Source: Acidobacteriota bacterium
GTDB taxonomy: Bacteria; Acidobacteriota; Vicinamibacteria; Vicinamibacterales; JAKQTR01
Length of the DNA stretch: 6,434 nt
Assembly (NCBI GenBank): GCA_026393735.1
Contig: JAPKZP010000632.1
Location: 1 to 6,434 of the forward strand
Direction: 5' to 3'
Both the position numbers and the translations under genes were made by a program. Position 1 is the first letter of the stretch. The number at the start of each line of letters is the position of its first letter. Below are positions 1 through 6,184 of this stretch, one piece after another. The notes beneath the pieces are model-generated. The model ran no database searches and was not told the DNA's origin. It worked only from the letters and a program-made list of their open reading frames with translations.

Positions 1-84
1 GGGCCGATCGTCATGAACACGCGCGAGCAGTTGAAGCAGGCGTTCGACGAGTACAGCAACGGGACCTTCCTGAAGCACGGATAG
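1..84 (+). CDS. Pirin family protein, C-terminal fragment
   Basis: The window opens inside a reading frame that runs from base 1 to a TAG at 82-84. It gives 27 residues beginning GPIVMNTREQLKQAFDEY and ending in FLKHG. The string G-P-(I/F)-V-M-N-T followed by an amphipathic helix with QAF-x-x-Y is the usual C-terminal end of pirin-family cupin proteins. These are two-cupin, metal-binding proteins, some with quercetinase activity, and most have no assigned role. Everything upstream, including the metal-binding cupin motifs, lies outside the window, so activity cannot be judged. The gene points the same way as the sdh operon but is separated from it by 229 nt with a candidate promoter, so it is probably not part of that operon. 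The family call rests on a short tail recognised from memory. Confidence 0.7.
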   Translation, partial: GPIVMNTREQLKQAFDEYSNGTFLKHG

Positions 85-103
85 TGCGACCTCGATAGAG
101 CCA

Positions 104-115
104 GCGTCCGGACGC
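104..115. repeat. 12-bp perfect palindrome GCGTCCGGACGC
   Basis: GCGTCC/GGACGC is a perfect dyad 20 nt after the pirin stop codon. It can also take part in larger alternative hairpins: AGTGCG at 83-88 with CGCACT at 113-118, or CCAGC at 101-105 with GCTGG at 119-123. No U-tract follows, so it does not look like a standard intrinsic terminator. A second perfect dyad, GGCGCGCGCGCC, lies at 127-138, but alternating GC makes that one less meaningful. Either could be a transcript-end hairpin for the pirin gene or an operator. The sequence does not decide. Confidence 0.35.
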
Positions 116-171
116 ACTGCTGGATCGGCGCGCGCGCCGCGCGTCGGTCAGGGGCTGAGTCCGTAATGCGC

Positions 172-201
172 TTGCGTGTTCGCCCCTCATACGAATAGAA
201 T
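172..201 (+). promoter_or_regulatory. Candidate sigma70-type promoter for the sdh operon
   Basis: TTGCGT at 172-177 and TAGAAT at 196-201 are separated by 18 nt. The -10 matches the TATAAT consensus at five of six positions and the -35 at the first three. The local stretch (about 187-201) is unusually A/T-rich for this window. A start site near 208 would give a leader of about 105 nt before sdhA. An inverted repeat, CCGTC-C-GACGG at 206-216, would sit on that start site and could be an operator. Promoter calls by eye in GC-rich genomes are often wrong. Confidence 0.42.
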
Positions 202-251
202 CCGTCCGTCCGACGGCGCCGTTCGTGCGCCGCCCGCCCCCGGGACGCGAC

Positions 252-308
252 TGCTCAGCCCCTCTTCAGCTGAGGCACTCCTCATTGTTCCTGATTCCTG
301 AAGGAGGT
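252..308 (+). promoter_or_regulatory. Pyrimidine-rich sdhA leader with hairpin and strong Shine-Dalgarno
   Basis: The leader ends in AAGGAGGT (301-308), an almost perfect anti-16S match, five nt before the sdhA ATG at 314. Just upstream is a hairpin of TGC/GCA plus TCAG/CTGA with a one-base bulge (252-258 with 270-277), whose loop contains CCTC. CTCCT at 278-282 and a tandem TTCCTGA repeat (288-301) follow. CCTC, CTCCT and TCCT could each pair with part of the Shine-Dalgarno. Whether this modulates translation is inference; the pairings are only four to five base pairs long. Confidence 0.35.
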
Positions 309-313
309 CCCGC

Positions 314-2032
314 ATGGCGCAGAGCCTGACCCACGACGTCCTGATACTGGGCGCCGGGCTGGCGGGATTGCGCGCGGCCGTCGAACTCTCGCATCGCACC
401 GAGGGCCACGTCGACATCGGCATCGTGTCGAAAGTCCAGCTCATGCGCGCTCACTCGGTCTGCGCGGAAGGCGGCACCGCCGCCGTCCTGCGCGAGGACC
501 TGGGCGACAGCATCGCGTTGCACGCCTGGGACAGCGTCAAGGGTTCCGACTTCCTGGCCGACCAGGATGTCGTCTGGCGCTTCTGCAAGGCGATGCCGCG
601 CGAGATCCAGCTGCTCGATCACTGGGGCATCCCGTGGACCCGCGACCACGAGGGCCGGATTTCCCAGCGGCCATTCGGCGGGCACTCGTATCCGCGGGCC
701 ACGCTGGCCGCCGACAAGACGGGCTTCTTCGAGATGCAGACGCTGTACGACCAGCTGCTGCGGTACCAGTGCTTCAAGCGCTACGACGAGCTGTTCATCA
801 CGGACATCGTGGTCGAAGAGGGCAAGTTCGTCGCGCTCGTGGGCTTCCACGCGCCCAGCGGCGAAACGGTCATCCTGCAGGCCAAGGCCCTGCTGATCGC
901 GTCGGGCGGCGGCGGGACGCTGTACGGGTTCACGACCTATTCGGAAACCGTCACCGGCGACGGCATGGCGATGGCGTATCGGGCCGGCCTGCCGCTGGAG
1001 GACATGGAGTTCCTCCAGTTTCACCCGACGGGCCTCGTGCCGTCCGGCATCCTGATGACGGAGGGGTGCCGCGGGGAAGGCGGCTACCTGAAGAACAACA
1101 AGGGCGAGCGCTTCATGGAGCGTTACGCGGCGAGCAAGATGGAGCTGGCGCCGCGCGACATGGTCTCGCGGGCCGAGATGACGGAAATCCTGGAGGGGCG
1201 AGGGTTCCCGGGGCCGGAGGGCAAGGACTACCTGCACCTCGACCTGACGCACCTCGGGGCGGAGATCATCAACACGCGCCTTCCCCTCATCCGGGAGGTC
1301 TGCATCAAGTTCGTCGGGATCGATCCGATCGAGAAGCCGATCCCGATTCGGCCCGTGGCCCACTACTCGATGGGCGGCATCGAGACCGACATCAACGGGC
1401 TGACGCGGATCAAGAACATCTGGGCCGCGGGCGAGGCCGCGTGCGTGTCGCTGCACGGCGCGAACCGCCTCGGGTCGAACTCGACGGCGGAGTGCCTCGT
1501 GTGGGGCGGCATCACGGGCGAGGAGATCGCCAACGCGCTGCCGAAACTCGCCAAGCCCGCGCGCCTGTCGGACCACGCCTGGACGGTGCACCAGACGCGC
1601 ATCAAGGCCATCCTCGGGCGCCAGGGCAAAGAGAACCTGTACGAGCTGCGCCGTGACCTGCGTACGCTGATGGACAAGTACGTCGGCGTCTTCCGCAAGG
1701 GCGAGGACCTCGCGCAGGCGTTGATCGAAATCCGGGCCATCCGCGAAAAGGCGGTCCATGCCCCGGTACCCGACAAGAGCTCGGTCTACAACTCGAACCT
1801 CTTCCACGCGATTGAGCTCGACAACCTCGTCGATCTCGCGGAGGTCACGGTGATGGGCGCGATCGCCCGCGAGGAGTCGCGCGGCGCACACGCCCGGCGC
1901 GACTTCACGGTCCGCGACGACGAGAAGTGGCTGAAGCACACGCTGGCATGGCACAACGCGTCCGGCCAACCGAAACTGGACTACAAGCCGGTGACCATCG
2001 ACACGTGGAAACCGGTTGAGCGCAAGTACTGA
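314..2032 (+). CDS. sdhA: Succinate dehydrogenase/fumarate reductase flavoprotein subunit
   Basis: This is the catalytic flavoprotein of complex II, interconverting succinate and fumarate in the soluble head facing the cytoplasm. It has 572 residues (E. coli FrdA 602, SdhA 588). GAGLAG at 13-18 begins the FAD-binding Rossmann fold. His47 in MRAHS is the expected covalent FAD attachment residue. H237 (FHPTG), R281 (PRDMVSR), H350 (AHYSMGG) and R385 (HGANRLGSNS) match the substrate and proton-transfer residues of the family. The C-terminal domain carries ESRGAH and KHTL, as usual. Overall it resembles FrdA more than mitochondrial-type SdhA. The residue five after the FAD histidine is Glu52, as in E. 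coli FrdA (Glu49), where SdhA has Gln. That rule is not general, since Wolinella FrdA has Gln, so direction stays open and frdA is an equally fair name. The ATG at 314 is fixed by AAGGAGGT at 301-308. It is the first gene of a tight four-gene operon. Confidence 0.97.
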   Translation: MAQSLTHDVLILGAGLAGLRAAVELSHRTEGHVDIGIVSKVQLMRAHSVCAEGGTAAVLREDLGDSIALHAWDSVKGSDFLADQDVVWRFCKAMPREIQLLDHWGIPWTRDHEGRISQRPFGGHSYPRATLAADKTGFFEMQTLYDQLLRYQCFKRYDELFITDIVVEEGKFVALVGFHAPSGETVILQAKALLIASGGGGTLYGFTTYSETVTGDGMAMAYRAGLPLEDMEFLQFHPTGLVPSGILMTEGCRGEGGYLKNNKGERFMERYAASKMELAPRDMVSRAEMTEILEGRGFPGPEGKDYLHLDLTHLGAEIINTRLPLIREVCIKFVGIDPIEKPIPIRPVAHYSMGGIETDINGLTRIKNIWAAGEAACVSLHGANRLGSNSTAECLVWGGITGEEIANALPKLAKPARLSDHAWTVHQTRIKAILGRQGKENLYELRRDLRTLMDKYVGVFRKGEDLAQALIEIRAIREKAVHAPVPDKSSVYNSNLFHAIELDNLVDLAEVTVMGAIAREESRGAHARRDFTVRDDEKWLKHTLAWHNASGQPKLDYKPVTIDTWKPVERKY

Positions 2033-2046
2033 GGCGGGAGGATCTG

Positions 2047-2484
2047 ATGCTCGAGAACAAGGGTCATCCGAACCGGCTTGGCATCTGGGGCTGGCTTGGC
2101 GGCGGGAAGTGGGGCCTCGAGCGGTATCTCTACACGCTCCACCGCCTGACGGGCCTCGGCCTGCTCTTCTACTTCCTCCTGCACATCTTCGTCACCTCGG
2201 CCCGGGCGTTCGGCCCGGAGGCGTGGGCGACGTCGATGGGCACGGTCAGCGGCCCGCTCTTCGTCGTGGGCGAGTTCCTGGTGTTCTGCGCGTTCGCGTT
2301 CCACGCCTTCAACGGCGTGCGCCTGGGGCTCATCGAACTCGGCTTCGCGATCGGCAACCCGATCGAGCCGGTGTACCCGTACCGCACGTCCGTCCATGAA
2401 CAGCGGCCGCTCGCCATCGTCATGATGGTCCTGGCCGGCCTGGTCGTCCTCGCGGGCGGCCTGGATTTCTTCATCCTGCACTGA
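2047..2484 (+). CDS. sdhC: Complex II cytochrome b membrane anchor subunit C
   Basis: This is a 145-residue integral membrane protein that anchors the SdhAB head and should help bind haem b and quinone. It has three hydrophobic segments, roughly residues 35-52, 68-89 and 121-142. The N-terminal LHRLTG (30s) is the SdhC-type motif before helix 1. H86 in HAFNGVR fits the HxxxGxR pattern that holds the haem-ligating histidine (His84) in E. coli SdhC. H32 and H46 are candidates for the other axial ligand. It starts 14 nt after sdhA stops, and GGGAGGA at 2036-2042 sets the ATG at 2047. The family is clear from motif and context, but anchors diverge quickly. The C label means only first anchor of the pair; frdC is an alternative name. 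Confidence 0.9.
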   Translation: MLENKGHPNRLGIWGWLGGGKWGLERYLYTLHRLTGLGLLFYFLLHIFVTSARAFGPEAWATSMGTVSGPLFVVGEFLVFCAFAFHAFNGVRLGLIELGFAIGNPIEPVYPYRTSVHEQRPLAIVMMVLAGLVVLAGGLDFFILH

Positions 2485-2494
2485 GGAGGGGACC

Positions 2495-2869
2495 ATGCGC
2501 GATCAACGGCTCTGGACATGGCACCTGCTGGCAGGACTCGTGATTCTCGTCTTCCTCGGCCTGCACATGGGCATCATGCACCTGGACGTGCTGCTGGGAA
2601 TTTTCAACCCGAAAGACCCGCACCCGGTCGCCTGGGCCAACGTGGTTGAGCGCGCGAAGCTGGGGTTCTTTACCGTCAGCTACATCGTGCTGCTCGGCGC
2701 GGCGCTCTTCCACGGCCTCTACGGGCTCCGCAACATTCTGTTCGAACTCGGCCTCGGCGCCGCTGCCAAGAAGGGCCTGAACGTGACCCTGACCGTGGGC
2801 GGCCTGGTCCTGTTCGTGTTCGGCTCGTGGGCGGCCTGGGCTGCCGGCGCGCTGGCCAAGACGCTGTAG
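2495..2869 (+). CDS. sdhD: Complex II membrane anchor subunit D
   Basis: This is the second membrane anchor, 124 residues with hydrophobic segments at about 7-32, 57-80 and 98-119. Histidines H10, H24 and H29 fall in or beside helix 1. H73 lies at the end of helix 2 in HGLYGLR, again HxxxGxR, so this subunit also looks able to ligate haem. That would suit a two-subunit, two-haem (type A) complex II, although haem number cannot be proven from sequence. It begins 10 nt after the sdhC stop. The Shine-Dalgarno AGGAGGGG starts on the last base of that TGA, which suggests coupled translation. Identity rests on topology, the histidine pattern and position between sdhC and sdhB; overall sequence likeness to named SdhD or FrdD is weak. 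Confidence 0.88.
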   Translation: MRDQRLWTWHLLAGLVILVFLGLHMGIMHLDVLLGIFNPKDPHPVAWANVVERAKLGFFTVSYIVLLGAALFHGLYGLRNILFELGLGAAAKKGLNVTLTVGGLVLFVFGSWAAWAAGALAKTL

Positions 2870-2875
2870 GCGGGT

Positions 2876-2891
2876 GGAGGGAACGACAATG
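2876..2891 (+). promoter_or_regulatory. Ribosome binding site that sets the sdhB start
   Basis: GGAGG at 2876-2880 lies eight nt before the ATG at 2889-2891. A GTG at 2874, five codons upstream in the same frame, overlaps this Shine-Dalgarno and has no good one of its own, so the ATG is preferred. Confidence 0.85.
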
Positions 2892-3710
2892 ACGGCACCA
2901 GCCAACGTAACCTTCCGGATCCGGCGGTTCGATCCGGCCACCCAGCAGGAACCCACCTGGGAGGATTTCACCCTCCCCTATACCGCCGGCATGACCGTGC
3001 TCGACGGCCTGCGGAAGATCAAGGAAACCGCGTCGCCGTCGCTCGCATGGCGGTCCTCGTGCCGCATGGGCGTGTGCGGATCGTGCGGGATGTTCATCAA
3101 CGGCCACCCGCGGCTCGCGTGCAACACGCAGGTCACCGAACTCGGCACCGAGCTTGTCACGGTGGCGCCGCTGCCGAATTTCGACATCATCCGGGACCTG
3201 GTGCCGGAACTGCGCCCGATGTTCGACGCGCACGCGGCGCTGATGCCGCACATCATCCGCGAGGACACGGCGGAGATGCAGGAGCCCACGGGCGAGTACT
3301 TCCAGTCGCCGCACGAGCTCGAGCAGTTCCTGCAGTTCACCTACTGCATCAAGTGCGGGTGCTGCATGGCGGCCTGCCCGACGGTGGCGACCGACCCGGC
3401 GTACTCGGGGCCGATGCCCCTGGCGCAGTCGCACCGCTACAACGCCGACAGCCGCGACGGCGGTTTCGCGTCGCGCAAGCGCGTGCTGGCGACGGAGCAG
3501 GGGCCGTGGAAATGCCACTACGCGGGGGAGTGCTCGCAGGCCTGCCCGAAGGGCGTGGACCCGGCTCGCGCCATCCAGTTGATGAAACGGCAGCTCGTCT
3601 TCGACTATCTGAAGCTCTACAAACAGCCGTGCCCGTCGAAGGTCGTGGCGAAGGTGACCACGATCACGCGCCGGCCGGACGTGCCGGAAGCGCCCGCAAA
3701 GACGATCTAG
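2889..3710 (+). CDS. sdhB: Succinate dehydrogenase/fumarate reductase iron-sulfur subunit
   Basis: This subunit carries electrons between the FAD in SdhA and the membrane quinone. It has 273 residues, somewhat longer than E. coli SdhB/FrdB (about 240). The N-terminal ferredoxin domain has [2Fe-2S] ligands C58, C63 and C66 in SSCRMGVCGSCG, and C78. The C-terminal domain has C153, C156, C159 in CIKCGCC and C163 before Pro, then C209, C215 and C219 in CHYAGECSQACPKGVDP. By family rule C153/C156/C159/C219 hold [4Fe-4S] and C163/C209/C215 hold [3Fe-4S], so all three clusters are intact. C158 is an extra cysteine not expected to be a ligand. The Pro/Lys/Thr-rich tail after about residue 245 lies beyond the usual end. 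It is last in the operon, 19 nt after sdhD, and is followed by a strong terminator. Confidence 0.97.
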   Translation: MTAPANVTFRIRRFDPATQQEPTWEDFTLPYTAGMTVLDGLRKIKETASPSLAWRSSCRMGVCGSCGMFINGHPRLACNTQVTELGTELVTVAPLPNFDIIRDLVPELRPMFDAHAALMPHIIREDTAEMQEPTGEYFQSPHELEQFLQFTYCIKCGCCMAACPTVATDPAYSGPMPLAQSHRYNADSRDGGFASRKRVLATEQGPWKCHYAGECSQACPKGVDPARAIQLMKRQLVFDYLKLYKQPCPSKVVAKVTTITRRPDVPEAPAKTI

Positions 3711-3748
3711 GCGAGCGGCGAGCGGCACAGACACAGCGTAGACGGTTG

Positions 3749-3784
3749 CGCCCGGGTCGGCCACGCGGCCAGCCCGGGCGTTTT
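3749..3784 (+). terminator. Intrinsic terminator of the sdh operon
   Basis: CGCCCGGG (3749-3756) pairs perfectly with CCCGGGCG (3773-3780). An inner GGCC/GGCC stem (3759-3762 with 3767-3770) has an ACGC loop, and TTTT follows directly at 3781-3784. It lies 38 nt after the sdhB stop. On the - strand no U-tract follows the same hairpin, so it should act for the sdh operon only. A second, outer inverted repeat, AGACACA (3729-3735) with TGTGTCT (3787-3793), encloses the whole structure. Confidence 0.87.
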
Positions 3785-3808
3785 CGTGTGTCTCACGGCG
3801 CCGAGACC

Positions 3809-3834
3809 GGGCGGACACAGGGGTCCGCCCCTAC
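3809..3834 (-). repeat. REP-like palindrome abutting the mdh stop codon
   Basis: GGGCGGAC (3809-3816) and GTCCGCCC (3823-3830) form a perfect 8-bp stem with a six-base loop, followed by CTAC. Read on the - strand the element begins GTAGGGGCGGAC. The TAG in those first four bases is the mdh stop codon. I recall palindromes of this GTAGGGGCGGAC...GTCCGCCC form as dispersed, many-copy repeats in several GC-rich bacterial genomes. Copy number cannot be seen here, since only one copy is in the window. It might also serve as a hairpin at the end of the mdh transcript, but there is no U-tract. Confidence 0.55.
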
Positions 3835-4781
3835 TTGGTGGCGATGACCTCGTCGGTGGTCTTCTTGACGGCCTCGATGGACTTCGCGAACGCGGCCTTC
3901 TCGGCCTCCGTCAGCTCCATCTCGATGATCTTCTCGATGCCGTGCTTGCCGAGCACGACCGGCACGCCGACGAAGAGGCCCTTCACGCCGTACTCGCCCT
4001 CGAGGAGCACGCAGGACGGGATGATCTTCTTCTTGTCGTAGATGATGGCCTCGGCCATTTCAATGGCCGCAATCGCCGGCGACCAGAAGGCCGACACGCC
4101 GATCAGCCCGACGATCTCGCCCCCCGCCTTGCGGGTGCGCGCCTCGATGGCCGACAGCGTCTTGTCATCCACGAACTTCTCGACCGGCATGCCGGCGATG
4201 CGGCAGCAGCTGCGAATGGGCACCATGTCGTCGCCGTGGCCGCCGAGCACCATCGCCTCGACGTTATCGACCGACACGCCGGCGGCGTTCGCCACGAAGT
4301 AGCGGTAGCGCGCCGAATCGAGCGCCCCGGCCATGCCCATCAGCTTGTGCTTCGGCGGGTTCAGTTTCTGATAGAGGCGGTAGACGATGGCATCGAGCGG
4401 ATTGGCGATGGAGATCACAATGGCGTCGGGGCAGAACTGCTTGATGGCCCCGGCCACCTTGTCGGTGATCTGCAGGTTGACGGCGAGCAGTTCCTCGCGC
4501 GACGGGAAGGTGCCGTCCGGCCTCACCGTGCGCGGCACGCCCGCGGTGTTGATGACCATGTCGGCGTCTTTGATGACGTCGTAGTCCTTGCCCGCCTCGA
4601 ACAGGACGTCGCTGTTGATGATCGGCGTCGCCTCGGCGATGTCGAGACACTTGCCTTTGGCCACGTCCGGGCCCTTCACGTCAACCAGCGCCACGGTCCT
4701 CGCCAGCTTGCGCTGGAAGATTTCATGGACGAGCACCCCGCCGATGTTTCCGCCGCCGATGAGCGCGATCTTCTTGAGCAT
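3831..4781 (-). CDS. mdh: Malate dehydrogenase (LDH-like family)
   Basis: It oxidises malate to oxaloacetate with NAD+ in the cytoplasm, a TCA-cycle step. It has 316 residues, normal for the LDH-like bacterial MDH group. The nucleotide-binding GGGNIGG is at 8-14, and Asp34 (LVDV) at the end of the second strand favours NAD. R84 (VPR) sits at the position where LDH has Gln102, marking malate rather than lactate specificity. R95, N127 (SIANPLD), D155 and R158 (LDSAR), and the catalytic H182 (GGHGDDMVP) complete the active site. The loop between R84 and R95 is five residues longer than the usual PRKPGMSR form. The start at 4781 is chosen because MLKKIALIGGGN fits the family and GGGAGGA (4790-4796) precedes it at eight nt. 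An in-frame ATG at 4838 would add 19 unlike residues. It lies 61 nt after icd on the same strand, probably cotranscribed. The stop codon lies in a REP-like palindrome. Confidence 0.97.
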   Translation of the reverse strand: MLKKIALIGGGNIGGVLVHEIFQRKLARTVALVDVKGPDVAKGKCLDIAEATPIINSDVLFEAGKDYDVIKDADMVINTAGVPRTVRPDGTFPSREELLAVNLQITDKVAGAIKQFCPDAIVISIANPLDAIVYRLYQKLNPPKHKLMGMAGALDSARYRYFVANAAGVSVDNVEAMVLGGHGDDMVPIRSCCRIAGMPVEKFVDDKTLSAIEARTRKAGGEIVGLIGVSAFWSPAIAAIEMAEAIIYDKKKIIPSCVLLEGEYGVKGLFVGVPVVLGKHGIEKIIEMELTEAEKAAFAKSIEAVKKTTDEVIATK

Positions 4782-4789
4782 GGTATGAG

Positions 4790-4796
4790 TCCTCCC
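4790..4796 (-). promoter_or_regulatory. Ribosome binding site that sets the mdh start
   Basis: Read on the - strand this is GGGAGGA, eight nt before the ATG at 4781-4779. It lies downstream of the in-frame ATG codons at 4838 and 4811, so those would place the Shine-Dalgarno inside the coding region. This supports the shorter 316-residue protein. Confidence 0.85.
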
Positions 4797-4842
4797 GGCG
4801 GAAACCGGCATGGCTTCCGCGTCCACCCGATGAACCACCCGA

Positions 4843-6087
<1,245 letters not shown>

Positions 6088-6119
6088 GCTGCCGGGGTCC
6101 CGAAGTCAGGCGAGACGTC

Positions 6120-6133
6120 GTCGCCGAGGCGAC
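6120..6133 (-). promoter_or_regulatory. Hairpin at the predicted 5' end of the icd transcript
   Basis: On the - strand GTCGC-CTCG-GCGAC forms a 5-bp GC-rich stem with a four-base loop. If transcription starts six to seven nt after the TATAAT box (near 6135), the hairpin would sit within two or three nt of the 5' end of a leader of about 48 nt. Such 5'-terminal stems are known to protect some mRNAs from decay. That role here is inference. Confidence 0.4.
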
Positions 6134-6141
6134 CGTGGGCA

Positions 6142-6147
6142 ATTATA
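6142..6147 (-). promoter_or_regulatory. Perfect -10 box TATAAT for icd-mdh
   Basis: The - strand reads TATAAT here, in the only clearly A/T-rich stretch upstream of icd. No TTGACA-like -35 is present at 16-18 nt (CCGTAT lies at 17 nt), and there is no TG extension. The match to the -10 consensus is full, but the promoter as a whole may be activator-dependent or a chance match. The stop of the upstream gene lies only about 40 nt away, with no intrinsic terminator between, so read-through into icd is also possible. Confidence 0.5.
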
Positions 6148-6184
6148 CCGCAACCGATTCGATGATACGGTGCCGGATCGCCCG

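Noticed and set aside
166..198. 10-codon leader frame starting ATGCGCTTGCGT
   Set aside because: It lies upstream of and over the predicted promoter, so it would not be on the sdh transcript, and it has no ribosome binding site.
266..1969. 567-codon open frame on the - strand covering nearly all of sdhA
   Set aside because: It mirrors the codon pattern of a clearly real GC-rich gene on the other strand, is rich in Arg/Ala/Val/Leu/Asp with no recognisable motif, and has no fitting ribosome binding site. Long antisense frames are expected at this G+C content.
2874..2888. sdhB starting at GTG 2874
   Set aside because: That GTG overlaps the Shine-Dalgarno of the ATG at 2889 and lacks its own. 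The ATG is better.
3711..3725. Two copies of GCGAGCG just after sdhB
   Set aside because: A two-copy 7-mer in GC-rich DNA is weak evidence for any function; no further copies are seen.
2676..3818. 380-codon open frame on the - strand opposite sdhD and sdhB
   Set aside because: It crosses the sdh terminator and two real genes, and its sequence is Arg-rich shadow coding.
4782..4838. Longer mdh starting at the ATG at 4838
   Set aside because: The 19 extra residues are not like the family N-terminus, and the strong Shine-Dalgarno at 4790-4796 would lie inside the coding region. The start at 4781 fits both.
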